From contig NZ_JAJEWM010000001.1 in NCBI RefSeq assembly GCF_020687685.1, positions 1,178,001 to 1,242,000 of the forward strand: a stretch of DNA of 64,000 nt. The letters run 5' to 3'. A program made the translations under genes and the position numbers. The DNA comes from Tessaracoccus sp. OS52. GTDB taxonomy: Bacteria; Actinomycetota; Actinomycetes; Propionibacteriales; Propionibacteriaceae. Below, piece after piece: positions 34,497 through 43,431 of this stretch; the stretch's first letter is position 1; every line of letters begins with the position of its first letter. Below the pieces are notes generated by a model, which saw only the letters and a list, made by a program, of their open reading frames with translations, had not been told where the DNA came from and made no database searches.

Positions 34497-36060
34497 ACGT
34501 GGTTCCAATCGATTGTTCGGGAACTGACATTCTACCGGAGGGACCGCGCCCCACCCGGGTCGCCACGGCGTAGCCGAGCGCCGCGACTGCCACCAGCGAG
34601 AGCGCGAAGCCAAGCCACGGGCTCAGGGTGACGGCCAGGTTGACGTTGGTGCGCAACGGAACGGTGAAGACGCGGCTGGCGGAGGTGAGCTCCTCGGTAC
34701 GCTCGTGCACCCGGCCGTCGACGTCGACGAGTCCGGACAGCCCGTTGAGCGTGGAGACCACCACTTCGCGGCCGGTCTCCAGTGCTCGGATCCGGTTCAG
34801 GGCCATCTGCTGGTGCACCTCGAAGGTGCCCGCGTAGGTGTTGGTGTTGCTCTGGCTCACCAGCACCTGCGCGCCGTCGCGGATCGTGTCGTAGGACGTG
34901 GAGTCCCAGGCCAGTTCGAAGCAGATGATGGTGCCGACCCGCAGGAACCGGAAGTCCGACGTCGGCGCGTCAACCACCCCGGGCTGCTCCCCCGGGATGG
35001 ACTGCCTGCCGATCTGCTTGAGGATGGGAAGCCGGGGCCGCAGGAACTCCCGGAAGGGAATCCACTCCCCGAAGGGAACGAGGTTGCGCTTGTCGTAGCG
35101 GTCCCCCGGACCGGTCTCCGGATGCCACCAGAGACTGGAGGTCTGACGCGAGTCCGGGACTGGTCCGTCCATGACGGCACCGACGAAGATGGGCACGCCC
35201 GCGAGGGCGATCGCGGTCTCGATGGTCGCCCGCGTCTCGGCGTCGACGATCGGGTCCACGTCGGTGGCGTTCTCCGGCCACACGATGAAGTCCAGCGGCT
35301 CTCCCCCACCTGCCCGGTGGGAGGCCAGCAGGAAGATCGTCTCGCTCAGGTGGTTGTTGGTCACGGAGCGGGCGTAGGTGCCCGTGCCCTTCTCGGCTCG
35401 GTTGACGTTTCCCTGCACGACGCCGACGCTCACCTGTTGCTCGGGCTGGGCGTGCGGAACCAGCGTCAGCGCCGCACCCATGACGAAGATGGCCAGTGCC
35501 AGCGCGACAGCCCGCAGGCGGAAGGCCCGCTCACAGACCGCCACCAGGAACAGGTTGGCCGTCAGTGCCACGAGCGCCGTCACACCCACCGACCCGACCC
35601 AGCCGAACCAGCCCGACAACGGCTGGTCCAGCCCCGTGTATCCCAACCGGACCCACGGGAAACCGCCGAAGGGGACGGATCCGGCGGCCAGTTCCACCGC
35701 CACCCAGGCTGCCGGGACCCAGAGCACCCAGGCCCGGATCCGGGTGAGGAACGCGGTGGCGACTCCCAGCACCAGCAACCACAGCGACATCACGGCCACC
35801 AGCCCCACGGCCACGGCTGCGCCGAGCACTCCGATCCAGTGGATGGTCAGAGCGTTCATGGCCAGTCCCACCACCAGGCCGTGGGCGGCCGCACTCCGGG
35901 CCTGCCGCCCGCCCAGCAGCCAGGTGAACAGTGCCACCCCGACGATGGTGGCCGGCCAGATGCCCATGGGGGCGAACCCCAGCCCGATCAGGAGGCCCGT
36001 CAGCACCGCGAGCCCGAAGGACTGCAGTCGGGGAAGGGTTCGGGCGTGGAGGGGTGACAC
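34366..36060 (-). CDS. lnt: Apolipoprotein N-acyltransferase
   Basis: 564-residue membrane enzyme that N-acylates the lipid-modified cysteine of mature lipoproteins. About seven N-terminal and one C-terminal membrane helices flank a nitrilase-like domain whose Glu-Lys-Cys triad is visible in IVWPENATD, YDKRNLVPFGEW and GTIICFELAWDS. The GTG at 36060 is placed after a leaderless -10; the frame also runs back into the exonuclease promoter. The last ~45 residues lie beyond the final helix, look hydrophilic and overlap ppm in another frame. In M. tuberculosis the two activities are one fused protein. Confidence 0.9.
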   Translation of the reverse strand: MSPLHARTLPRLQSFGLAVLTGLLIGLGFAPMGIWPATIVGVALFTWLLGGRQARSAAAHGLVVGLAMNALTIHWIGVLGAAVAVGLVAVMSLWLLVLGVATAFLTRIRAWVLWVPAAWVAVELAAGSVPFGGFPWVRLGYTGLDQPLSGWFGWVGSVGVTALVALTANLFLVAVCERAFRLRAVALALAIFVMGAALTLVPHAQPEQQVSVGVVQGNVNRAEKGTGTYARSVTNNHLSETIFLLASHRAGGGEPLDFIVWPENATDVDPIVDAETRATIETAIALAGVPIFVGAVMDGPVPDSRQTSSLWWHPETGPGDRYDKRNLVPFGEWIPFREFLRPRLPILKQIGRQSIPGEQPGVVDAPTSDFRFLRVGTIICFELAWDSTSYDTIRDGAQVLVSQSNTNTYAGTFEVHQQMALNRIRALETGREVVVSTLNGLSGLVDVDGRVHERTEELTSASRVFTVPLRTNVNLAVTLSPWLGFALSLVAVAALGYAVATRVGRGPSGRMSVPEQSIGTTYEGLPAAGEGSGDHPDLQRGAERREHHAETAHLGPRGPRPDRG

Positions 36061-36067
36061 GATCGCC

Positions 36068-36073
36068 AGCCTA
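36068..36073 (-). promoter_or_regulatory. -10 element of a leaderless promoter for lnt
   Basis: On the minus strand TAGGCT is followed by 7 nt and the GTG at 36060. The divergent exonuclease promoter (TAACGA at 36091-36096, 7 nt before GTG 36104) shares the 43-bp intergenic region. Confidence 0.5.
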
Positions 36074-36103
36074 CCGGGACGCCGCCTGTGTAACGATGGC
36101 CCC

Positions 36104-37018
36104 GTGAGCACTTTGATGGCCTTCGACACCTCCTATCTGTACTTCCGAGCCTTCTTCGGGGTGCCGTCCTCGATGCGAGCCCCGGACGGCAGCCCCATCA
36201 ATGCGGTCAAGGGCCTGCTGGACTCCATCGCCAGGCTCGTGGACCAGTACTCCCCCGACCAGGTGGCCTGCGCCTGGGACGACGACTGGCGTCCCGCCTG
36301 GCGCACCGAACTGGTGCCGTCCTACAAGGCGCACCGCGTGGTGGCGGAAGTCCCCCTGGGCGTGGACCAGGAGGTGGTGCCCGACGAGCTGTCCATGCAG
36401 GTGCCCGTGATCCGGGAGGTCCTCGAAGCACTCGGGATCGCTGTCATCGGCACGCCCGAACACGAGGCCGACGACGTGCTCGCCTCCCTGGCCGCTCAAC
36501 ATCGGGGACGCTCACTCGTGGTGACCGGGGACCGCGACCTGTTCCAGCTGGTCGACGACGACACCACTGTCGTCTACGTGGGCCAGGGCGTGGCCAAGCA
36601 CGCCCTGGTCGACGACGCCTGGCTGGTGACCAAGTACGGACTCCCGGCCAGCCGTTACGTGGACTTCGCGGTGCTGCGGGGCGACCCCTCCGACGGACTC
36701 CCGGGTGTCAAGGGCATCGGCGAGAAGTCCGCGGCCAAACTCGTCGGGGACTTCGCCTCGCTGACCGAGCTCGTGGAGGCCGCGCTCACGGGCAGGGGCG
36801 TGATGCCGCCGGCCACCCGGGCCCGCATCGTCGAGGCCGCCGAGTACATCCTCAAGGCCGAGGTGGTGGTGGAGGTGGTCAAAGACCTGGAACTCGCCAG
36901 CCCCACCTCCCTTCCGGTGGCGGTCGACGCGGAGGTGGCCCGCGAGATCAAGCAGCGGCTGGGCCTGGGCGGGACGATGGACCGAATCGTCGCGGCCCTG
37001 ACTCAGCGGGGCGCGTGA
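36104..37018 (+). CDS. 5'-3' exonuclease (PolA N-terminal/FEN-like)
   Basis: 304-residue flap/5'-3' exonuclease equivalent to the N-terminal domain of DNA polymerase I. Metal-binding acidic residues are in LMAFDTSYLYFRAFFG, ACAWDDDWRPAWR, EHEADDVLASL and VTGDRDLFQLV. A helix-hairpin-helix region follows (DPSDGLPGVKGIGEKSAAKL). It probably removes RNA primers or flaps. GTG 36104 is chosen because the conserved domain starts there and a TANNNT-like element precedes it; the long upstream frame is antisense to lnt. It converges on metW with a 16-nt overlap. Confidence 0.92.
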   Translation: MSTLMAFDTSYLYFRAFFGVPSSMRAPDGSPINAVKGLLDSIARLVDQYSPDQVACAWDDDWRPAWRTELVPSYKAHRVVAEVPLGVDQEVVPDELSMQVPVIREVLEALGIAVIGTPEHEADDVLASLAAQHRGRSLVVTGDRDLFQLVDDDTTVVYVGQGVAKHALVDDAWLVTKYGLPASRYVDFAVLRGDPSDGLPGVKGIGEKSAAKLVGDFASLTELVEAALTGRGVMPPATRARIVEAAEYILKAEVVVEVVKDLELASPTSLPVAVDAEVAREIKQRLGLGGTMDRIVAALTQRGA

Positions 37019-37605
37019 AGCAGGTACACCGCGGAGCTTGCGAAAGCGTTGGCGCCCAGCCAGCCGAGCTTGTGGGGGTTGCCGTGCTCGTCCAGAGGGA
37101 TGCGTCGGTCCACCTTGAGGTCGAGGCTGCGGAACAGCGGCTCCAGGTCCGCCAGTGACGTGTAGTGCAGGTTCGGGGTGTCGTACCACTCGAAAGGCAG
37201 GTCGCGCGACATCGGCATGCGACCCCGCAGCAGCCGCGCCCGGTTCCGCCAGTGGGCGAAGTTGGGCATGGAGACGACGCTGTGCACCGCGATCCGGCTG
37301 ATCTGGCGCAGCACCTCCCGCGGCTTGTGGACGTTCTGCAGGGTGCGGGACAGGACTACGACGTCGTAGGAGTCGTCGGCGAACTCCGACAGTTGGGTGT
37401 TCAGGTCAAGTTCGATCACGTTCACGCCTGCCCGGATGGCGCTGATCAGCTGGCCGGGCTCCATCTCCACACCTGTCCCGTTGCAGCCCTTGCCCTCCAG
37501 CAGCTTCAGGAGTTCTCCGGCGCCACAGCCCAGATCCAGTACGCGGGAGCGCTCCGGGATGAGGCGGGCGATGAGCTGGAGGTCTGGACGCAGTTCCACC
37601 GTCAT
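37003..37605 (-). CDS. metW: MetW, SAM-dependent methyltransferase-like partner of MetX
   Basis: 200-residue class I methyltransferase fold: VLDLGCGAGELLKLLEGKGC (SAM-binding motif I), GVEMEPGQL, DDSYDVVVLSRTLQNVHKP and SMPNFAHWRNRARLLRGRMPMS, which is diagnostic for MetW. In other bacteria MetW forms a complex with MetX and is needed for full homoserine acyltransferase activity. Here its ATG overlaps the metX stop by 4 nt (ATGA), matching that partnership. It is the last gene of the methionine unit. Confidence 0.93.
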   Translation of the reverse strand: MTVELRPDLQLIARLIPERSRVLDLGCGAGELLKLLEGKGCNGTGVEMEPGQLISAIRAGVNVIELDLNTQLSEFADDSYDVVVLSRTLQNVHKPREVLRQISRIAVHSVVSMPNFAHWRNRARLLRGRMPMSRDLPFEWYDTPNLHYTSLADLEPLFRSLDLKVDRRIPLDEHGNPHKLGWLGANAFASSAVYLLHAPR

Positions 37606-38708
37606 GACGCGGCACGCTCCATGAAGGCCGATACCGTGGCGTGGTAGTCGGGGATGGACAGCAGGAACGAGTCGTGGCCCCACTGTGATTTGATCTCCCG
37701 GAAGGAGGTCGGCACACGGGCTCCCTCAAGGTGGCGCACGATCCGCCGGGAGTGCGCGGTGGAGAACCGCCAGTCGGTGTCGAAGCTGATCACGAGGATC
37801 TTGACCGGGCTGGCCGCCAGCAGCGCGGTGGCGTCGGCGTCAGCGAAGGCGTCGAAGTAATCCATCACGCGGGTCAGGTACAGGTAGCTGAGCGCGTCGA
37901 ACCGGGCGAGGAACGAGTTGCCCTGATGTTCCAGGTAGCTCTCGACGGCGAAGTCCACCCCGAACTGGTGGCCGAGTTCCCCTGACTGCGCCTGGCGGCC
38001 GAACTTGGCCTGGAACCCGTCCTCGGAGAGGTAGGTGATGTGGGCCATCATCCGCGCGACGCTCAGGCCTCGGTCCGGCGCGGTGTCCCGCAGCTGGAAG
38101 TCACCGTCGTGGAAGTCGGGGTCCCTCATGATGGCCTGGCGTCCGACGGCGGAGAAGGCGATGTTCTGTGCTGTGAGCCTGGCCGACGCGGCGATGATGA
38201 TGGCGTTGGCGGCGTCCTCCGGATGCGTGAGCACCCACTCCAGCACCTGCATGCCGCCCAGCGAGCCGCCGACGAGCGCCGCCCACCGGGAGATGCCGAG
38301 GTGCTCGGAGAGCCGACGGTGCACCGTCACGAAGTCCGACATGGCCAGCAGCGGGAAGTCCAGTCCGTAGGGCTGCCCGGTGGCTGGGTTAGGCGACGAC
38401 GGTCCCGTGGTGCCCTGGCAGCCCCCCAGCAGGTTCGGGCACACCACGAACCACACGTCGGTGTCGATGGGCTTGCCAGGACCGATCAGCGTGTCCCACC
38501 ATCCTGGCCGCTTGTCGCCCGGACGCTGGCCGGCGGCGTGGGCGTCCCCGGTCAGTGCGTGGCAGATGAACACTGCGTTGGACCCGTCGGCGTTCAGGGT
38601 GCCGTAGGTCTCGTAACGAACGGTTACCTCGTCCAGCGTCGCACCGCTGCGAAGGTGCAGCGGCTGCTCCGGGGTGAACAGGAGCGCGTCGTCACAGGAG
38701 GTTTCCAC
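37602..38708 (-). CDS. metX: Homoserine O-acetyltransferase
   Basis: 368-residue alpha/beta-hydrolase-fold acyltransferase that activates homoserine in methionine synthesis. HALTGDAHA, NLLGGCQGTTGP, the nucleophile S149 in VGGSLGGMQ, the aspartate in ISFDTDWRF and the histidine in WGHDSFLL form the expected triad and acyl pocket. Acetyl rather than succinyl transfer is assumed from the metY gene upstream. GTG 38708 is preceded by CACAAT with 6 nt spacing, so it may have its own leaderless promoter at the end of the VIT1 gene. It is translationally coupled to metW. Confidence 0.93.
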   Translation of the reverse strand: METSCDDALLFTPEQPLHLRSGATLDEVTVRYETYGTLNADGSNAVFICHALTGDAHAAGQRPGDKRPGWWDTLIGPGKPIDTDVWFVVCPNLLGGCQGTTGPSSPNPATGQPYGLDFPLLAMSDFVTVHRRLSEHLGISRWAALVGGSLGGMQVLEWVLTHPEDAANAIIIAASARLTAQNIAFSAVGRQAIMRDPDFHDGDFQLRDTAPDRGLSVARMMAHITYLSEDGFQAKFGRQAQSGELGHQFGVDFAVESYLEHQGNSFLARFDALSYLYLTRVMDYFDAFADADATALLAASPVKILVISFDTDWRFSTAHSRRIVRHLEGARVPTSFREIKSQWGHDSFLLSIPDYHATVSAFMERAAS

Positions 38709-38714
38709 CCCCCC

Positions 38715-38720
38715 ATTGTG
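38715..38720 (-). promoter_or_regulatory. -10 element of a leaderless promoter for metX
   Basis: On the minus strand CACAAT, then 6 G residues, then the metX GTG at 38708. No Shine-Dalgarno sequence is positioned for this start other than the G run itself. Confidence 0.4.
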
Positions 38721-38729
38721 TCAGGTGTC

Positions 38730-39455
38730 TCAGGCGACGCTGACGCCCAGCAGGCTGCCCACCGCCCAGGTGGCGGCCAGCGCCAGCACCCCGCCCAGAA
38801 CCACGCGTATTACGGCCGGCGCCACGGGCGAGCGACCCAGCATGGCACCCAGGCCGCCGGTGAGGGCGAGGGCGACCAGCACCGCTGCGAACGTGACGGG
38901 GATGCGCCACTGCAGCGGGGCCAGCAGGATGGTGGCCAGCGGCAGCGCCGCGCCGGCGAGGAACGAGATGCCCGATGCGATCGCTGCGTGCCAGGGGCTG
39001 AGGACCTCGTCCTCGGCCAGGTGGAACCGGGTGGTGAGGTGGGAGGCGATCGGGTTCTTCTCCGTGAGCTCGGCCGCCACCAGTTCGGCCGTGGTGGGCG
39101 TCAGGCCCTGGGACAGATAGGCGTCCCGGAGGGCGAGCTTGGCCGCAGCCGGGTCATGCTTCAGCTCCCGCCGCAACTTGCGGATGACGCTGCGCTGCGA
39201 GTCCGAGGCACTCGATACCGAGACGTACTCCCCCAGCGCCATCGACAGTGCGCCGGCCAGCACCGCCGCGACTCCAGCGATGAGAACGGGCGTGACGGTG
39301 TTCGTGGCGGCGGCGACGCCCACGACGGTGGCCGCGACCGAGACGATGCCGTCGTTCGCGCCCAGGACACCGGCGCGCAGCCAGTTCAGGCGCTCGGCGA
39401 ACCGTGCGGAGTGATTCACCTCTGCCTGCTGGGTACTCGGAGCGGTGGTCGACAT
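38730..39455 (-). CDS. VIT1/CCC1 family iron/manganese transporter
   Basis: 241-residue membrane protein of the VIT1/CCC1 family, which moves ferrous iron or manganese by proton antiport. Recognisable parts are WLRAGVLGANDGIVSVAATVVGVAAA at the first helix, GALSMALGEYVSVSSASDSQRS, a charged cytoplasmic region (residues ~85-150) expected to carry metal ligands, and helices with PLQWRIP and RVVLGGVLALAATWAVG. ATG 39455 is chosen because the protein aligns from there. It lies between metY and metX on the same strand without an obvious functional link. Confidence 0.88.
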   Translation of the reverse strand: MSTTAPSTQQAEVNHSARFAERLNWLRAGVLGANDGIVSVAATVVGVAAATNTVTPVLIAGVAAVLAGALSMALGEYVSVSSASDSQRSVIRKLRRELKHDPAAAKLALRDAYLSQGLTPTTAELVAAELTEKNPIASHLTTRFHLAEDEVLSPWHAAIASGISFLAGAALPLATILLAPLQWRIPVTFAAVLVALALTGGLGAMLGRSPVAPAVIRVVLGGVLALAATWAVGSLLGVSVA

Positions 39456-39518
39456 GGGTTCAGCTTTCCACCGCCCCGGTCCCCACGCAAGCAAGCCAAG
39501 CCTTTCCTACCTCGCTGA

Positions 39519-40814
39519 CTAGGCCTTTTGTCCTACCTTGGCCAGTGCTTGCTCCAGGTCGGCAATCAGGTCCTCGACGTTCTCCACGCCCACCGACAGC
39601 CGCACCAGCTCAGCTGGCACCCCGGCCTGCACCAGTTCTTCGTCGGAGAGCTGGGAGTGGGTCGTCGATGCGTTGTGGATCACCAGCGACTTGACGTCGC
39701 CGATGTTGGCGAGGTGGCTGAACAGGTCGAGGCTCTCCACGAACGTCGATCCGGCTTCGCGGCCCGCCTTCAGCCCGAAGGAGAGCAGTCCGCCGAAGTA
39801 GCCCTCCTTCAGGATGCGCTTGGCGATCTCGTGGCTGGGGCTTGACTCCAGCCCGGGGTAGTTCACCCAGGAGACGGCCTCATGGCCCTCGAGGTAGCGG
39901 GCGATCTTCATCGCGTTGTCGCTGTGCCGCTCCATCCGCAGGTGCAGCGTCTCCAGCCCCTGCAGCATCAGCCAGGAGTTCAGCGGCGCGATGGCCGCCC
40001 CGGTGTTGCGCAACAGCACGGTGCGGGCGCGGATGATGTAGGCGGCCGGGCCGGCGGCCTCGGTCCAGACGGCCCCGTGGTAGGCGTCGTCGGGCTTGGT
40101 CAGTCCCGGGAACCGTTCGGAGTGGGCGGCCCAGTCGAACTTGCCGGAGTCGACGATGACGCCGCCGAGCGAGGTCCCGTGGCCACCGATGTACTTGGTG
40201 GCGGCGTGGACGACGATGTCGACCCCATGGTCGAACGCGCGGGTCAGGTACGGCGTCGCGACGGTGTTGTCGAGGATGAACGGGAGGCCCAGGTCGTGCG
40301 CGGCGCTGGTCCACGCGTCCAGGTCGATCACGTTGATGGCGGGGTTGCCGATGATCTCGCCGAAGACCAGCTTGGTGTGCTCGTCGACGTGCTGGGCCAG
40401 GTCCTCCGGCCTGGTCGGGTCCACGAACCGCACCTCGATGCCGAACTGGGGCAGGGTGTGCGCGAAGAGGGCGTAGGTCCCACCGTAGAGGGTGGACAGG
40501 GCGACGATGTTGTCGCCTGCGTAGGTGAGGTTCAGGACCGCGTAGGTCGTCGCGGCCGACCCCGAGGCGGTCGCCAGCGCTCCGACGCCGCCCTCGAGTG
40601 CGTTCATCCTGGTCTCGAAGACGTCCTGGGTGGGGTTCATGATGCGCGTGTAGATGTTGCCGGGCTTGCGCAGGGCGAACAGGTCGGCCGCGTGCTCGGT
40701 GTCGTCGAACACATAGGAGGTGGTCTGGTAGATGGGGACTGCGCGCGAGTTGGTGGCGCTGTCTGCGGTTTCCTGCCCGGCCTGAACGGCCAGGGTCTCG
40801 GGGCGATACGTCAT
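39519..40814 (-). CDS. metY: O-acetylhomoserine sulfhydrylase
   Basis: 431-residue PLP-dependent Cys/Met-metabolism enzyme that converts O-acetylhomoserine and sulfide to homocysteine. The N-terminal ETLAVQAGQ, YQTTSYVF, YTRIMNPTQDVFE and ALATASGSAA motifs, DNTVATPYLTRAFDHGVDIVVHAATKYIGGHG with the PLP lysine, and RLSVGVENVEDLI are all typical. AAGGAG before the ATG at 40814 sets the start. With metX and metW it supplies direct sulfhydrylation. The ~190 bp to nhaA was checked for a SAM-type riboswitch and none was convincing. Confidence 0.94.
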   Translation of the reverse strand: MTYRPETLAVQAGQETADSATNSRAVPIYQTTSYVFDDTEHAADLFALRKPGNIYTRIMNPTQDVFETRMNALEGGVGALATASGSAATTYAVLNLTYAGDNIVALSTLYGGTYALFAHTLPQFGIEVRFVDPTRPEDLAQHVDEHTKLVFGEIIGNPAINVIDLDAWTSAAHDLGLPFILDNTVATPYLTRAFDHGVDIVVHAATKYIGGHGTSLGGVIVDSGKFDWAAHSERFPGLTKPDDAYHGAVWTEAAGPAAYIIRARTVLLRNTGAAIAPLNSWLMLQGLETLHLRMERHSDNAMKIARYLEGHEAVSWVNYPGLESSPSHEIAKRILKEGYFGGLLSFGLKAGREAGSTFVESLDLFSHLANIGDVKSLVIHNASTTHSQLSDEELVQAGVPAELVRLSVGVENVEDLIADLEQALAKVGQKA

Positions 40815-41007
40815 TGTGCTCCTTGGTCGGTTATCCGTCGGCTCTTGGCGGGCAGATGGTGCCTGAAGGCTACCGGCGCCCGCCCTGGACAACCGTGCCG
40901 TCCGTGGACCTATTCCCGGTAGGGTTTCCGATCAGGTGAGTCGGGAAGTCTGGTCGACGCGGCACCGTCCAACCGGGCGGTGCGCAATCACGACACCTCG
41001 GAGCAGC

Positions 41008-42261
41008 ATGTACCAACGGATCCGCGACTTCATCACAGGCGACAAGGTCAGCGGGCTGATCGTCATCGGCGCGGCCCTGGTGGGTCTCGTCCTGGCGAAC
41101 TCACCGGTCAGGGAAGGTTTCGCCGCGCTCGCCAGCACCCGCGTCGGGCCTGCCTCCCTCCACCTGGACCTGACCTTGGCCACCTGGGCCGCCGATGGCC
41201 TGCTGGCGATCTTCTTCTTCGTGGTCGGCCTGGAACTCAAGCACGAACTCGTCGCGGGCACGCTCCGCTCCCCCGCCAGGGCGGCGGTACCGATCGTGGC
41301 CGCCGTCGGCGGGATGGTCGTGCCGGCCCTGATCTACTCCGCGATCACCGGCTGGCTGGATCCCACTGCGCTGTCCGGGTGGGCCATCCCGGCGGCCACC
41401 GACATCGCCTTCGCGCTGGCGGTGCTCGCCATCTTCGGCAGCCGGCTGCCCGTTGCGCTGCGAACTTTCCTCTTGACGCTCGCGGTGGTCGACGACCTGC
41501 TGGCCATTGTCGTAATCGCTGTGTTCTACACCGACGAGGTGTCCTTCATTCCGCTGCTGGGGAGCCTCGTGGCCGTCGGCGCCTTCTGGTGGCTGGCCGG
41601 CCGGCGCAGGCTGATCTGGTGGCTACTGCTGCCCGTGGGCCTCATCTCCTGGTACCTCATGCACGAGTCCGGGGTGCACGCGACGATCGCGGGGGTCCTG
41701 CTTGGCCTGGCCGTGCCCGCGCGGCGGGTTCACGGCGAATCGGACACCCGGACCCACCTGATGGAGCATCACATCCGGCCCATCTCCGCCGGCCTCGCCC
41801 TGCCGCTGTTCGCTGTCTTCTCGGCCGCCGTCACGGTGGTCGACTCCGGCTCCGTGATGGCCGTCCTCGGGCAACCAGTGGTGCACGCCGTAGCGGCTGG
41901 TCTGGTCGTCGGAAAGCTGGTCGGTGTCATGGGCACCACCGCCCTGGTGACCAGGGTCACACGCCTCCGCCTGCCCGACGCCGTCGGGCTCCGGGACCTG
42001 ATGCCGATCGGGTTCCTGGCGGGCATCGGTTTCACAGTCTCGCTGCTCATCACGGAACTCAGCTTCCCCGACGAGGTCCACACGGCCGCCGCGAAGGTTG
42101 GGGTGCTCGGAGGCACCTTCATCGCAGCGGCTCTGGCCGCGACGTCTCTTGCGCGCAACTCCCGCAAGGTGCGCGGACCGGACATGAACGCCGACGGCGT
42201 GCCGGACGTCGACCGGGTGCCGGTGGCCGAGGCGGACCCCGACTGGACCGCCGAGGACTGA
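41008..42261 (+). CDS. nhaA: NhaA Na+/H+ antiporter
   Basis: 417-residue polytopic antiporter. The conserved LAIFFFVVGLELKHELVAG, IPAATDIAFALAVLAIFG, the ion-binding pair in LAVVDDLLAIVVIAVFY, MHESGVHATIAGVLLGL and GIGFTVSLLITELSF with the C-terminal helices are present. It exports sodium in exchange for protons. ATG 41008 with GGAG upstream is chosen; an in-frame GTG at 40936, 10 nt after a TAGGGT element, would add 24 residues with lower third-position GC and no conservation that I recognise. Confidence 0.93.
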   Translation: MYQRIRDFITGDKVSGLIVIGAALVGLVLANSPVREGFAALASTRVGPASLHLDLTLATWAADGLLAIFFFVVGLELKHELVAGTLRSPARAAVPIVAAVGGMVVPALIYSAITGWLDPTALSGWAIPAATDIAFALAVLAIFGSRLPVALRTFLLTLAVVDDLLAIVVIAVFYTDEVSFIPLLGSLVAVGAFWWLAGRRRLIWWLLLPVGLISWYLMHESGVHATIAGVLLGLAVPARRVHGESDTRTHLMEHHIRPISAGLALPLFAVFSAAVTVVDSGSVMAVLGQPVVHAVAAGLVVGKLVGVMGTTALVTRVTRLRLPDAVGLRDLMPIGFLAGIGFTVSLLITELSFPDEVHTAAAKVGVLGGTFIAAALAATSLARNSRKVRGPDMNADGVPDVDRVPVAEADPDWTAED

Positions 42262-42266
42262 ACGGC

Positions 42267-43289
42267 TCAGGCCGACCGGCGGACCACCAGTTCTGTCGGT
42301 AGCGTGACGTGGCGCACCCCTGCGCCGCCGATCACGTCCAGCATCACCGCGGCGAGCTTCTCCGAGAGTTCCCGCCAGGGCTGCCGCATCGTGGTCAGCG
42401 GTGGGTCGTGCTCGGCCGCGATGCCGGAGTCGTCGAAACCCGCCACGGCGATGTCGGTGGGGACCTCCAGCCCGGCGGCACGCAGTTCCGCGACGGCGCC
42501 GGCGGCCATCAGGTCGTTGGCTGCGAACACGGCGTCGATGTCGTCGCGGCGGGCCAGCAGTCGCCGCATGGCGCGGGCACCGGAGGCGGAACTGTAGTCG
42601 CCGGCCTCCACGAGGTCCGGGTCGAAAGCGCTCCCCATCTCCTGCCGGAAACCCTCGAGTCGAAAGTGCCCGCCGGGGGTGTCGGGGGGACCGGCGATCA
42701 TCGCGATCCTGCGGTGCCCCTTGCTGCGCAGGTAGCGGGTCATCGTGGCCGCCGAGCCTGCCTCGTTGACCGACACCGACGAGAAGTCGTTCTCGTGGCC
42801 CAGGGGCAGGCCGCAGGACACCGTCGGCAGACCGTGGGCGAGCAGGGACGGCAGTAGCGGGTCGCGCTCGTGGGTCGAGAACAGCATCACGCCGTCGACG
42901 TGGCCCTCGCTGAGGTAGCGCAGCACGTTGCGGCGCTCCTGGTCCGTCCCGGCCACCAGCAGCACCAGCGTCGTGGAGCGGCGACCGACGGCTTCTGCGA
43001 TGTCGCGCAGCAGGAGGGAGAACGTCGGGTCGGCGAACAGCAGCTGGTACTCCTCGGTGAGGAGGAAGGCGACGCTGTTGGCCCGCCCGGTGGCGAGGCT
43101 GCGGGCGTGGGCGTTGGCGGTGTAGCCGGTGGCGATGATTGCCTTCTCGACTGCCTCCCGAGCCTGCGGGGACACCCAGTTGGCACCGTTGATCGCGCGC
43201 GAAACCGTGGCATAGGACACCCCGGCGGCGCGAGCCACGTCGCGGATGGTCGGCTTCCGGGGTGCGGCGCCTGAGTCTGTTGTCACCAC
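42267..43289 (-). CDS. LacI family regulator of the galactan locus
   Basis: 340-residue LacI/GalR repressor. The N-terminal HTH reads PTIRDVARAAGVSYATVSRAINGANWVS, with a hinge near YTANAHARSLATGRANSVAFLL, and a C-terminal sugar-binding domain (DIDAVFAANDLMAAGAVAELRAAGLEVP, VAGFDDSGIA). Divergence from the GH42 gene and the operator between them make it the likely local galactan/galacto-oligosaccharide repressor. It starts at GTG 43289 (or GTG 43286). TAGAGT (43298-43303) lies 8 nt upstream, suggesting a nearly leaderless transcript. Confidence 0.9.
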   Translation of the reverse strand: MVTTDSGAAPRKPTIRDVARAAGVSYATVSRAINGANWVSPQAREAVEKAIIATGYTANAHARSLATGRANSVAFLLTEEYQLLFADPTFSLLLRDIAEAVGRRSTTLVLLVAGTDQERRNVLRYLSEGHVDGVMLFSTHERDPLLPSLLAHGLPTVSCGLPLGHENDFSSVSVNEAGSAATMTRYLRSKGHRRIAMIAGPPDTPGGHFRLEGFRQEMGSAFDPDLVEAGDYSSASGARAMRRLLARRDDIDAVFAANDLMAAGAVAELRAAGLEVPTDIAVAGFDDSGIAAEHDPPLTTMRQPWRELSEKLAAVMLDVIGGAGVRHVTLPTELVVRRSA

Positions 43290-43326
43290 GAAGACGGACT
43301 CTACCCGGACTTGACCTGCACGTCCC

Positions 43327-43338
43327 GTAAACGGTTAC
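43327..43338 (+). promoter_or_regulatory. LacI-type operator between the regulator and GH42 genes
   Basis: GTAAACGGTTAC is palindromic with one mismatched pair and a central CG, as in LacI-family operators. It lies between the divergent lacI-type gene and the GH42 gene, just upstream of a TAACTAT (43346-43352) that could be the GH42 -10. A regulator bound here could control both directions. Confidence 0.6.
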
Positions 43339-43431
43339 AGTTGGATAACTATCAGGGCGGATGACCGATTCGCAGCGTCCCCCGGTGCCAACATGGACGA
43401 CAAGGTCCGAAGACGAACCCGATGGAGTGGC

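Noticed and set aside
34497-34613. Longer N terminus for the polyprenol-phosphate mannose synthase
   Set aside because: The extra 39 residues are Arg/Trp/Pro-rich and unlike the family; the GT2 domain starts right after the ATG at 34496.
40815-41007. Possible SAM or SAH riboswitch upstream of metY on the minus strand
   Set aside because: The GC-rich inverted segments do not contain the conserved cores of SAM-I/IV or SAH riboswitches that I know. A covariance search would decide.
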